From positions 1 to 64,000 of the forward strand of contig NZ_QGHA01000013.1 of assembly GCF_003148845.1 (NCBI RefSeq): 64,000 nt of DNA, read 5' to 3'. How positions within the stretch are numbered: position 1 is the stretch's first letter; each line of letters begins with the position of its first letter. This DNA comes from Mucilaginibacter oryzae. GTDB lineage: Bacteria; Bacteroidota; Bacteroidia; Sphingobacteriales; Sphingobacteriaceae. A program made the translations under genes and the position numbers. Shown here one piece after another: positions 49,414-57,579 of this stretch. The notes beneath the pieces were generated by a model. That model was given only the letters and a program-made list of their open reading frames with translations, ran no database searches and had not been told where the DNA came from.

Positions 49414-50589
49414 ATGCAAGTTTTCCACACAGAAAGTAAGATCATCATTACCTGTAACAAAAGATTATCGCCCTACCTGCAGCAGGAGGTTGAAGCTTTA
49501 GGGTATGAGCCAACCCGTGTTTTTAATACAGGCGTTGAGCTGCAGGGTACCGTTACAGATACCATACCACTTAATTTAAACCTGCGCTGCGGCAGCCAGG
49601 TACTATATTTATTAAAAGCATTTATTGCCAATGATCCCGCCGAACTTTACAACGAGCTGGTAACTATTGAGTGGGAAAAACTGATAGATTTTGCGGGATA
49701 CTTCTCTGTAACCTCCAACGTAAACAACGAGCATATCTTAACCCCGCTGTTTGCCAATGTTAAGGTGAAAGACGCTATTGTTGACAGGATAAAATCCATA
49801 AAAGGTATCAGGCCTAATTCGGGCCCGGAGGTTAATAAAACCGTTGTGCATTTATACTGGCAGGATAACCGTGCCGAAATATTTTTAGATACATCGGGCG
49901 AAACGCTGGCCAAGCACAGCTACCGCAAAATACCGGGAAAGGCGCCTATGCTGGAAGCCCTGGCCACATCAACCATTATGGCTACCAACTGGGACAGGAA
50001 AAGCACTTTTATCAACCCCATGTGCGGCTCAGGAACGCTGGCTATTGAGGCGGCGTTGCTGGCTACTGATAAATATCCCGGCTTATTCAGGATGAATTAC
50101 GGTTTTATGCACCTGTCAGGATACGACGAAACGGTATTTTTTGCCGAGCGCCGCGCGTTAAAGGATAAAGCGAAAAAAGAAACCAGCTTTAAAATCATCG
50201 CTACCGATATTTCGGCCGATGCCGTGGATGTTGCGCGTAAAAATGCCAAAACAGCCGGCGTAGAACATTTAATTGATTTTGCCGTTTGTGATTTTGAAGA
50301 AACTGACGTACCTGCCGAACCTGGTATTGTGATGTTTAACCCGGAATACGGAGAGCGCCTTGGCGTACACACCAAACTTGAAATGACCTATAAACGCGTA
50401 GGCGATTTCCTGAAAAAGAAATGCCTTGGTTACCGGGGTTATGTATTTACCGGCAATCCGGACCTGGCTAAAAAAATAGGTTTGAGAGCCGCCCGCAAAA
50501 TTGAATTTTATAATGGAAAGCTTGATTGCCGCCTTTTTGAATACGAACTTTACCAAGGCAGCAAACGCGAGCCTAAACCCGAAAATTAA
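49414..50589 (+). CDS. THUMP-domain 23S rRNA (guanine-N2) methyltransferase, RlmL N-terminal type
   Basis: A 391-residue RNA methyltransferase. The N-terminal ferredoxin-like and THUMP part (about 1-155) includes HTESKIIITCNKRLSPYLQQEVEALGYEP. The Rossmann methyltransferase part contains HSYRKIPGKAPMLEALA, NPMCGSGTLAIEAALLA and ATDISADAVDVARKNA. The catalytic motif reads FNPEYGERLG, where Escherichia coli RlmL has NPPY; NPEY appears usual in Bacteroidetes. It corresponds to the first half of E. coli RlmKL, without the RlmK part. The next gene begins right after its stop codon. Confidence 0.9.
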   Translation: MQVFHTESKIIITCNKRLSPYLQQEVEALGYEPTRVFNTGVELQGTVTDTIPLNLNLRCGSQVLYLLKAFIANDPAELYNELVTIEWEKLIDFAGYFSVTSNVNNEHILTPLFANVKVKDAIVDRIKSIKGIRPNSGPEVNKTVVHLYWQDNRAEIFLDTSGETLAKHSYRKIPGKAPMLEALATSTIMATNWDRKSTFINPMCGSGTLAIEAALLATDKYPGLFRMNYGFMHLSGYDETVFFAERRALKDKAKKETSFKIIATDISADAVDVARKNAKTAGVEHLIDFAVCDFEETDVPAEPGIVMFNPEYGERLGVHTKLEMTYKRVGDFLKKKCLGYRGYVFTGNPDLAKKIGLRAARKIEFYNGKLDCRLFEYELYQGSKREPKPEN

Positions 50590-51087
50590 ATGAAGAAGAT
50601 TCTGTTTCTTATAGCGCTGGTATCATCATCCTTACTTACCAAAGCGCAAACACAACTGGCCTTCCCTTTCCAGGGCGGCAGCCCGATCATGAGCCGTTTT
50701 TTTAAAGACAGCCTCATCGTATCGCCCGAAATTATGAAAAAGAAAGCCGCGGGTACCGCGGTTTTTAAATTCACCGCGGATGATAAAGGCACTATCAAGA
50801 AAATAATTGTTTACTATGCCGATGATGCTGTTTTGGTTGTACCTATTATTGAGGCGCTCAAAAAATCTAACCATAAATGGATCATCCCCGATCATGAAAA
50901 GCTGCACGATTTTATACTGCCTTTTTCCATCAGCTTCAATACATCGGCAAACACCAGCAACGCAACTATTAAACAGGCTTTTGATTATTACAGCCAGCGC
51001 AAACCTATTATCACATACAACCAGGTGCCGTTAGAGGCGGCTACCCTGTTGCCAACTGTGCTCATCAGCTATGACCTCACTGAATAG
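50590..51087 (+). CDS. hypothetical secreted protein, 165 residues
   Basis: A signal peptide (KKILFLIALVSSSLLTKA) precedes a mature protein of about 145 residues. A segment GTAVFKFTADDKGTIKKIIVYY, followed by VPIIEALKKSNHKW, has the strand-helix pattern of TonB C-terminal-like domains, but the usual PxYP start is missing. I do not assign a function. Its ATG directly follows the methyltransferase stop codon without a spacer, so the two are co-translated, though a functional link is not evident. Confidence 0.78.
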   Translation: MKKILFLIALVSSSLLTKAQTQLAFPFQGGSPIMSRFFKDSLIVSPEIMKKKAAGTAVFKFTADDKGTIKKIIVYYADDAVLVVPIIEALKKSNHKWIIPDHEKLHDFILPFSISFNTSANTSNATIKQAFDYYSQRKPIITYNQVPLEAATLLPTVLISYDLTE

Positions 51088-51352
51088 ACTGCTTTGCCCA
51101 CTTATACCAGGCATTAAAGCGATAGATTGAAAAATTTATCGCTTTTTTTATGATTTTTTTATATAATATTAATTAAATCAAGTATTTAACCAAAAAGAAA
51201 CTTACGTACAAAAACAGGCTTTATGTTTAGTATAAATTAAAAACATTAAAGCAATATTCCTTTTTATCTTTTTTTTCTCAAAAAAAATTGAAAAATAAAA
51301 AATCCGGTTACAAATTATTCTCGTTAATTACATCTGATAAATATGTAATTGA

Positions 51353-51592
51353 ATGAAAGACATGCTGAATACCAGGATCAAGGCAATTGCCGCTAACATC
51401 AGGCATAGCAGGGAAGGGTTAAATTATACCCAGGAATACCTTGCTGCCAAGCTTAGTATCTCGCAAAACGCCTATAGTAAAATTGAATTGGGCTACACCA
51501 AAATCACTGTTGAACGTTTGTTTCAAATAGCAGCCATATTGGAGGTTGATGTGACCGAACTGATAAACCCAGGTAAAGTAGTAGCTGCTTAA
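51353..51592 (+). CDS. Xre-family helix-turn-helix regulator, 79 residues
   Basis: A small DNA-binding protein with one complete helix-turn-helix of the Cro/C1 type (IAANIRHSREGLNYTQEYLAAKLSISQNAYSKIELGYTKITVERLFQIAAILEVDVTELI). Its binding site and targets are unknown. The upstream stretch 51088-51352 is AT-rich and probably holds its promoter. It is a single gene; nothing suggests a toxin partner, since the following gene is an HD hydrolase with its own promoter. Confidence 0.9.
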   Translation: MKDMLNTRIKAIAANIRHSREGLNYTQEYLAAKLSISQNAYSKIELGYTKITVERLFQIAAILEVDVTELINPGKVVAA

Positions 51593-51631
51593 CGTTTTAT
51601 ACACATTACCATTGTTCCGTCTTTTGCTTGT

Positions 51632-51639
51632 TATCTTTG
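51632..51639 (+). promoter_or_regulatory. -7 box TATCTTTG, 6 bases before the HD hydrolase start
   Basis: It matches TAnnTTTG. A TTG at 51628 upstream in frame would overlap this box, so ATG 51646 is the start. Confidence 0.62.
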
Positions 51640-51645
51640 CAAAAG

Positions 51646-52296
51646 ATGGAACATAACTCTTTAATATCCGCCACTATTAACTTTGTGCGCGATACCCTCA
51701 AAAATGCCGAAGGAGGCCACGACTGGTGGCATATTCACCGTGTGTGGACCAACGCCAAACTCATTAACCAAACAGAAAACACCGATCAGCTTGTAGTGGA
51801 GCTTGCCGCTTTGCTGCATGACATTGCCGATAGTAAATTTCATAACGGGGATGAAGAGATTGGTCCGCGTACTGCCGGTAATTACCTGCAAAGCATGAAT
51901 GTTGATGCGGCTATTGTTGTGCATGTACAGCAAATTATCAGGCATATGAGTTTTAAGGCCAGCTTTGATCAACCTTCCTTCCACTCGCCCGAGCTGGCAG
52001 TGGTACAGGATGCCGACCGCCTTGACGCTATAGGTGCAATTGGCATTGCCCGGGCCTTTACTTATGGTGGCTTTAAAGGCCGCGAGCTTTACAATCCCGA
52101 AGTTAAGCCGAACCTTAACATGACGAAAGAGGAATATAAAAACACATCGGCCCCCACCATCAATCACTTTTACGAAAAACTTTTGCTGCTTAAGGATAAA
52201 ATGAACACCGAAACCGGCAAAAAGCTGGCCGCGCAAAGGCATGCGTTTATGGAAACTTATTTAAAACAGTTTTTTGATGAATGCGATTTGAAGTAA
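51646..52296 (+). CDS. HD domain phosphohydrolase
   Basis: A 216-residue metal-dependent hydrolase of the HD superfamily. The metal ligands are in GGHDWWHIHRVW and ALLHDIADSKFHNGDEEIGP, and the last aspartate is in VQDADRLDAIGAIGIARAF. Relatives dephosphorylate nucleotides or small phosphates. The substrate cannot be told from the sequence. The start was set at 51646 because the earlier TTG lies in the promoter box. It has its own promoter and is followed by the porin gene, which has another. Confidence 0.9.
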   Translation: MEHNSLISATINFVRDTLKNAEGGHDWWHIHRVWTNAKLINQTENTDQLVVELAALLHDIADSKFHNGDEEIGPRTAGNYLQSMNVDAAIVVHVQQIIRHMSFKASFDQPSFHSPELAVVQDADRLDAIGAIGIARAFTYGGFKGRELYNPEVKPNLNMTKEEYKNTSAPTINHFYEKLLLLKDKMNTETGKKLAAQRHAFMETYLKQFFDECDLK

Positions 52297-52307
52297 AGTT
52301 GAAAGCG

Positions 52308-52315
52308 TACTTTTG
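52308..52315 (+). promoter_or_regulatory. -7 box TACTTTTG upstream of the porin gene
   Basis: It matches TAnnTTTG. It lies 15 bases before ATG 52331 and overlaps an upstream TTG (52313), which therefore is unlikely to be the start. Confidence 0.6.
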
Positions 52316-52330
52316 CGGCAAATTGCTTTT

Positions 52331-53638
52331 ATGAAAAAAATTTTACTTACTATAAATGCGCTGCTTACAGTGGCCCTGGCCTTTGGGCAGGACACCGTAA
52401 AAAAGCAGCGCTTTAACTTCCATTTCCAGCAAACGGTTATTACGCAACATAAACCGTCTTTCCATGCAGATTACACCGGGAATAACAGTTTGCTTACTAC
52501 CTCAGAAACTCAAAGTTCAATAACTACCACGCTTTTTGGCGGCGCGAGATTATGGAAAGGAGCCGAAGCTTATTTCAACCCCGAACTTTCGGGCGGAGCA
52601 GGCCTGAGCAAAACTCTGGGTGCGGCAGGTTTTCCAAACGGCGAAACTTTTCGCGTTGGTAGCGCCGAACCTAAAATTTATATAGCCCGTTTATATTTTA
52701 CCCAACGTTTTGAGTGGGGCAGGGAAAAAGATACCATCAGCGATGATGCCAACCAACTGGCAGGGCTTAAAAGCAAACGCTACTTTTCGGTTACAGCGGG
52801 CAAATTCGGCATGGCCGATTTTTACGACGGCAACGAGTTTAGCCATGATCCGCGTACGCAGTTTATGAACTGGAGCTTAATGGATAACGGCGCCTGGGAC
52901 TATCCTGCCAACACCCGCGGCTACGTACTTGGCATCCATACAGAGCTGGGCCAGCCCAACTGGACCCTGCGCTTCGCCTTCACCATGTCTACAACTACAG
53001 CTAACGGCGCCATATGGGACCAGAAAATTGGCAAGGCCAATACGCAAACCATCGAGTACGAAAAACGCTACACCCTTAACGGGAAAAAAGGAACGGTACG
53101 CATCCTCGGTTTCCGCAACAATGGCAAAATGGGTAATTACCGGCAAGCCATAGCGCTTAGCCCCACTGCGCCCGTTGTTGATACCACCCAGGCCTGGGGA
53201 AGGTATAAATATGGCTTTGGCATTAGCGCCGATCAGTACCTAACCAAAGATTTTGGCGTATTTGCCAAAGCAAGCTATAATGATGGCAAAACTGAAACCT
53301 GGTATTTTACCGAGATCGACCGCTCGCTTAGCTTTGGCGGCGTGTTGAAGGGTACTTCATGGAAACGTGCTGATGACGAGCTGGGCCTGGCCTTTGTGGC
53401 CAACGGCATATCATCAGCCCACCGCGATTATTTAGCGGCAGGCGGTTATGGCTTCATTATCGGCGATGGTAAACTTAATTACGGCACCGAGTTTATTGCC
53501 GAGCTTGATTATAAAATTGACGCCTATCAAAAAAAATTCTGGCTTACCCCGGGTTACCAATTTTTGTTAAACCCCGCTTACAATAAAGACCGCGGACCGG
53601 TAAATGTGCTTTCGTTAAGGGCGCATATTGAGTTTTAA
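52331..53638 (+). CDS. carbohydrate porin, OprB-like outer-membrane channel
   Basis: A 435-residue outer-membrane protein with a signal peptide (ILLTINALLTVALAFG). The rest is a chain of amphipathic beta-strands typical of OprB-type porins, with FHFQQTVITQHKPSFHADYTG near the start, KYFSVTAGKF-like strands, the conserved NEFSHDPRTQFMNWSLMDNGAWDYP segment and a terminal aromatic (AHIEF). Such porins pass sugars by diffusion. ATG 52331 was chosen over a promoter-overlapping TTG. A terminator follows. The specific sugar is unknown. Confidence 0.88.
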   Translation: MKKILLTINALLTVALAFGQDTVKKQRFNFHFQQTVITQHKPSFHADYTGNNSLLTTSETQSSITTTLFGGARLWKGAEAYFNPELSGGAGLSKTLGAAGFPNGETFRVGSAEPKIYIARLYFTQRFEWGREKDTISDDANQLAGLKSKRYFSVTAGKFGMADFYDGNEFSHDPRTQFMNWSLMDNGAWDYPANTRGYVLGIHTELGQPNWTLRFAFTMSTTTANGAIWDQKIGKANTQTIEYEKRYTLNGKKGTVRILGFRNNGKMGNYRQAIALSPTAPVVDTTQAWGRYKYGFGISADQYLTKDFGVFAKASYNDGKTETWYFTEIDRSLSFGGVLKGTSWKRADDELGLAFVANGISSAHRDYLAAGGYGFIIGDGKLNYGTEFIAELDYKIDAYQKKFWLTPGYQFLLNPAYNKDRGPVNVLSLRAHIEF

Positions 53639-53652
53639 AATGACTTAATCAG

Positions 53653-53694
53653 CATCGGAACATTCAATTTTTTATCTGAGTGTTCCGATGTTTT
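53653..53694 (+). terminator. rho-independent terminator after the porin gene
   Basis: CATCGGAACA (53653-53662) pairs perfectly with TGTTCCGATG (53681-53690) and is followed by TTTTATATATTTTT. Confidence 0.88.
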
Positions 53695-54052
53695 ATATAT
53701 TTTTCGCTCTTGCTTACGCAGTTTTGAGATAATTCTCCTTCTTTTTTATACCCCGTTATTTCCGCGCTTCCACTCATTGCCAAAAACAATTAATTTGAAT
53801 TTTTTATATTTTCAAAACATAAAAAATCTCTTTACCTGTAATTAAAACAGTGGCCTTGATTCAAAATTATGTTTCTTAATCCGAAAAGATTAACATACTG
53901 TTATTCTTTTATTTACGCGAAAATTTCACTCCTTTTTTGAGTATTTTAACAAGGCCGGATTTGCAGCCTTGTGTAAAAAGACCGGCTTTATAATTAATCA
54001 TAATTTAATTTATCATCACCACTTTAAAAGAAAACCCCAAGCTATTTTAATT
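53695..54052. other. gene-free AT-rich stretch before the MscS gene
   Basis: About 358 AT-rich bases hold no protein-like frame. They probably include the MscS promoter, but I find no box that I can defend. A frame open from 53969 leads into the MscS gene, but its residues before 54053 do not look like protein. Confidence 0.5.
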
Positions 54053-54886
54053 ATGGAAAAAGTATCAGTTTACACCGCCGCATTTTTTTCATGGATAAGC
54101 ACTTTCGGGCTTAATTTATTAAGCGCACTGCTTGTTTTTGTGATCGGTATTTATATTATTAACTGGCTTGGCCGTGTATTTAACACATCAATGGCTAAAG
54201 GAAAAATTGATGTATCGCTGCAATCATTTCTCAGCAGCTTAATGATGGCCGGTTTACGCGTGTTGTTGCTCATAACCGTTGCGGGTATGCTGGGCATTCA
54301 AACCACATCATTTGTTGCCATTATAGGAGCATTGGGTTTAGCCGTAGGCTTGGCCCTGCAAGGCTCATTGGCCAACTTTGCAGGCGGCGTACTGATCCTG
54401 GTTTTCAAACCTTTTAAAGTGGGCGATATCATCGAATCGCAGGGACAAAGCGGCGCGGTAATCGAAATCCAGATTTTTAATACCATATTGCTTACGCCGG
54501 ATAATAAAACTGTGATACTTGCAAACGGTGCCGTATCAAACAATACCGTAGTAAATTATAGCAGGCATGGCAGTATCCGGGTGGATATTTCGTTGGAGAT
54601 CGAGCCTCAAAACAACATGGATATTATCCGCCAGATAGCTATCGACGCTTGCCTGTCGCACCCGCTTGTTTTGGCCAACCCAGCCCCGTTGGTTAACCTG
54701 TCTAAAATAAACGAAGGCAAAATAGCCATAGGCATTTGCCCCTATACCAAAGCCCAGGATTACTGGACTGTGTTTTTCGGAGCCCAGGAATTAATAAAGA
54801 AAGCGTTTGATGAGCATAAAGTTGGCATGCCTGAGCCTCATTTTTATATTACCCAAAGACCTGTCCATACCACGGCGTTAAGTTAA
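54053..54886 (+). CDS. MscS-family mechanosensitive ion channel
   Basis: A 277-residue small-conductance channel. Three membrane helices span about residues 20-110, including the pore helix with ALGLAVGLALQGSLANFAGGVLILVFKPFKVGDII, the MscS hallmark. The beta-domain with GQSGAVIEIQIFNTILLTPDNKTVILANG and the C-terminal ferredoxin-like part complete it. It opens under membrane tension to release solutes during osmotic downshock. The length matches the short MscS class. ATG 54053 (MEKVSVYTAAFF) was chosen. A 17-bp hairpin follows. Confidence 0.94.
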   Translation: MEKVSVYTAAFFSWISTFGLNLLSALLVFVIGIYIINWLGRVFNTSMAKGKIDVSLQSFLSSLMMAGLRVLLLITVAGMLGIQTTSFVAIIGALGLAVGLALQGSLANFAGGVLILVFKPFKVGDIIESQGQSGAVIEIQIFNTILLTPDNKTVILANGAVSNNTVVNYSRHGSIRVDISLEIEPQNNMDIIRQIAIDACLSHPLVLANPAPLVNLSKINEGKIAIGICPYTKAQDYWTVFFGAQELIKKAFDEHKVGMPEPHFYITQRPVHTTALS

Positions 54887-54907
54887 ACACTCCCCGGACT
54901 TATGCGT

Positions 54908-54953
54908 AAAGCTATGATGCTGTTCCATCAATAAGCAACAGCATCATAGCTTT
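54908..54953. terminator. 17-bp perfect hairpin between convergent genes
   Basis: AAAGCTATGATGCTGTT (54908-54924) and AACAGCATCATAGCTTT (54937-54953) pair over all 17 bases around a 12-base loop. It lies between MscS and the vWA gene ends and can terminate both. Confidence 0.8.
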
Positions 54954-54957
54954 ATGA

Positions 54958-56925
54958 TCATTTACTTTCTTCAGCCCCGGTTTTAGCCAATAACCTCGCG
55001 CTTTCGGCCAGTTTAATAAACTCGGCGCGATATCCCTCATTATCATCGCCCTTGGCGGCGCGCGCCATACGGATAGCCTGCCCGTAGCTTGCATTTTGCT
55101 TAAACTGCGAATCACGCAGCAGCATACCTATTTCGGCCACCGAAGCTGCAAATCGAAAATCGGCTGATGTAGCGTTCAAGGGCACGGGATTATCTTTTAC
55201 CACAACCTGGCTCAGTTTGCTTTTCATCGATGCCGGCTCTTTGTACCTGAACTTAATGGTCATCATTTCATCAGCCGCCGAAGAATAATTAGCCTTAGCC
55301 GCTTTTTGATACTTAAGCGGATCAACACTTTGCGAATAATCGTCTTTAACACCGACAGGTACTATTTCATAAAAAGCGGTAACCGTATGGCCGGAGCCCA
55401 TATCGCCGGCATCTTTTTTATCGTTATTAAAATCTTCTTTAGCTAAAACACGGTTTTCATATCCCAGTAAGCGGTAAGCCTGCACTTTGGCCGGGTTAAA
55501 TTCAATTTGCAATTTAACATCCTTAGCAACCGTAAATAAGGTTCCGCCAAACTCGCTCACCAGGGTTTTACGGGCTTCGGTAATGTTATCTATATAGGCG
55601 TAGTTACCATTGCCTTTATCAGCCAGCACTTCCATTTTACTATCTTTATAATTACCCATGCCAAAACCAAACACCGAAAGGGATACCCCGCTTTCGCGTT
55701 CACGCTCTATAAGCTTTTCCATATCATCATCGCCCGAAGCGCCAACATTAAAATCACCATCTGTAGCCAGGATCACCCGGTTGTTTCCTTGTTTCATAAA
55801 GTTCTTCTCGGCGATCTTATAAGCTAACCTGATACCCTCGCCACCGGCAGTTGAGCCGCCCGCGCTCAGGTTGTCAATAGCATTGTTGATGGTTTCCTTT
55901 TGATCGCCGGGGGTTGATGCCAATACCTCGCCGGCCGCGCCCGCGTATACCACAATGGCAACCCTGTCTTTAGCGCGCAGCTGGTTAACCAGCATTTTTA
56001 ATGATGATTGTACCAACGGTAATTTATTGGGCATATTCATCGATCCGGAAACATCTATTAAAAACACCAGGTTGGAGGCAGGCAGGTTTCCGGCAGGGAT
56101 AGTTTTGGCTTTTAACCCTATACGGACCAGCCGATGTTTAGTATTCCATGGCGCGGCTGATAGTTCGGTATGAATAGCCACCGGATCATTATTTGACGGG
56201 CCGCTGAGATTATAATTAAAATAGTTAATCATCTCCTCAATGCGAACGGCATCGTACGGAGGTAACTGCCCGCCATTGATAAACCGGCGTACATTACTGT
56301 ACGAAGCGGCATCCACGTCAACCGAAAAAGTAGAAAGCGGCTCGCTTTCCGGATTTTTAAAACCGTTTTCGGTAATGCTTTTATAGCTTTCATCCTGCGG
56401 ATCGGCAGGTGCGGGTGCAACTAAACCATATCCGGCAGCATCTGCATTTGACGTGATCTGCCGCTTGCTATTGGATGTTGCCACAACACCAGCCACCCTG
56501 CCCGATAACCGGTTGTTTATTGCCGGAGGTTCGCTTAATCTTACATCGCTAACTGAACTTACACTTCCTGTAACATTAACCTTTTTTTGCATGCCATATC
56601 CCACTACTACCACTTCATTTAATGACGCTAACGATCTAACCAAATAAACATTCAGCTTATCGCTTTTATCCGGTTTGATGGTTTGCGAAACATAACCTAT
56701 AAAACTAAAAGTGAGTGTGCCTTTACCTTCAGGCAAATTGATACTATATCTGCCTTTGGCATCTGTTTGGGTACCTGTGGCGGTGCCTTCAAGCCTTACC
56801 GTTACACCGGATACCGGCAGGCTGTCTTTACTGTCATAAACCACTCCGCTAATGCGGCGTACATTAACCGTCTTAAATCCCGTTAAAGCGGCAAACAATA
56901 AAATAATTGCAAATATTCTCTTCAT
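54958..56925 (-). CDS. von Willebrand factor A protein with carboxypeptidase-regulatory and SusC-like modules (YfbK-type)
   Basis: A 655-residue secreted protein with a signal peptide (IFAIILLFAALTGF). Residues about 25-100 are a carboxypeptidase-regulatory domain (RISGVVYDSKDSLPVSGVTV), followed by a piece like the SusC TonB-box/plug start (NEVVVVGYGMQKKVNVTGSV, NRLSGRVAGVVA). The YfbK-type part starts near FSVDVDAASYSNVRRFI; the vWA domain has the metal site DVSGSMN near residue 293, then LATDGDFNVG. A C-terminal DUF3520-like region follows. The beta-barrel is absent, so it is no receptor. It is divergent from the ECF sigma gene, with 84 bases between. Confidence 0.9.
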   Translation of the reverse strand: MKRIFAIILLFAALTGFKTVNVRRISGVVYDSKDSLPVSGVTVRLEGTATGTQTDAKGRYSINLPEGKGTLTFSFIGYVSQTIKPDKSDKLNVYLVRSLASLNEVVVVGYGMQKKVNVTGSVSSVSDVRLSEPPAINNRLSGRVAGVVATSNSKRQITSNADAAGYGLVAPAPADPQDESYKSITENGFKNPESEPLSTFSVDVDAASYSNVRRFINGGQLPPYDAVRIEEMINYFNYNLSGPSNNDPVAIHTELSAAPWNTKHRLVRIGLKAKTIPAGNLPASNLVFLIDVSGSMNMPNKLPLVQSSLKMLVNQLRAKDRVAIVVYAGAAGEVLASTPGDQKETINNAIDNLSAGGSTAGGEGIRLAYKIAEKNFMKQGNNRVILATDGDFNVGASGDDDMEKLIERERESGVSLSVFGFGMGNYKDSKMEVLADKGNGNYAYIDNITEARKTLVSEFGGTLFTVAKDVKLQIEFNPAKVQAYRLLGYENRVLAKEDFNNDKKDAGDMGSGHTVTAFYEIVPVGVKDDYSQSVDPLKYQKAAKANYSSAADEMMTIKFRYKEPASMKSKLSQVVVKDNPVPLNATSADFRFAASVAEIGMLLRDSQFKQNASYGQAIRMARAAKGDDNEGYRAEFIKLAESARLLAKTGAEESK

Positions 56926-56991
56926 GGCTCCTTTTATTTTTACCTTAAAGATGCCCGGGATACTTGATTTCCATAAACCATTAAAAAAAAT

Positions 56992-56999
56992 TAATTTTG
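56992..56999 (+). promoter_or_regulatory. -7 box TAATTTTG, 10 bases before the sigma factor start
   Basis: It matches TAnnTTTG, with a TTG at 56974-56976 near the -33 position. It lies in the 84-base intergenic region between the divergent vWA and sigma genes. Confidence 0.6.
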
Positions 57000-57009
57000 T
57001 ACTGTTTTA

Positions 57010-57579
57010 ATGAACCTATTTATAAAACCCAAAAAACCAGGGACATCAACAGACGAGGAACTAATTAGTGATTATCGGACAAGCGGTAACCTAACGGTTT
57101 TGGGCAGCTTATACCAACGGTATATGCAGCTTATTTATGGCGTTTGCCTTAAATATCTTAAGAACGAAGAGCTGGCCAAAGATGCCGTAATGGGCATTTT
57201 TGAAGAATTGGTTGATAAAGTGCAGAAGCATGATATTAAACAGTTCAGGAATTGGGTTTATGTACTTGGGCGCAATTATTGTTTGATGCAATTGCGAAGC
57301 GATAAAAAAATGAACCTCGTTAATTTAGATGAGGTTGTGGAATTTACCCCGCTTTTGCATCATGATGATAGTAGTAAAGAAGAAACATTAAAAGCGCTTG
57401 AACGCTGTATTGATAAGTTAGCGGGCGCTCAAAAACAAAGTATCGATCTTTTTTATTTAAAAGAGAAGTGCTATAAGGAAATTGCCGAAATAAGCGGGTA
57501 TACCTTAAATGAGGTAAAAAGCTATATCCAAAACGGCAAGCGTAATTTAAAAATTTGCCTCGAACGTAACCGTGCATAG
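57010..57579 (+). CDS. ECF-type RNA polymerase sigma factor
   Basis: A 189-residue sigma-70 family factor of the ECF group. Region 2 is LYQRYMQLIYGVCLKYLKNEELAKDAVMGIFEELVDKV and region 4 is YLKEKCYKEIAEISGYTLNEVKSYIQNGKRNLKICLERN. There is no region 1 or 3. Such factors direct transcription in answer to envelope signals and are held by a membrane partner. The downstream gene overlaps by 8 bases and has the membrane layout of such a partner. The divergent vWA gene is a candidate target. Confidence 0.93.
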   Translation: MNLFIKPKKPGTSTDEELISDYRTSGNLTVLGSLYQRYMQLIYGVCLKYLKNEELAKDAVMGIFEELVDKVQKHDIKQFRNWVYVLGRNYCLMQLRSDKKMNLVNLDEVVEFTPLLHHDDSSKEETLKALERCIDKLAGAQKQSIDLFYLKEKCYKEIAEISGYTLNEVKSYIQNGKRNLKICLERNRA

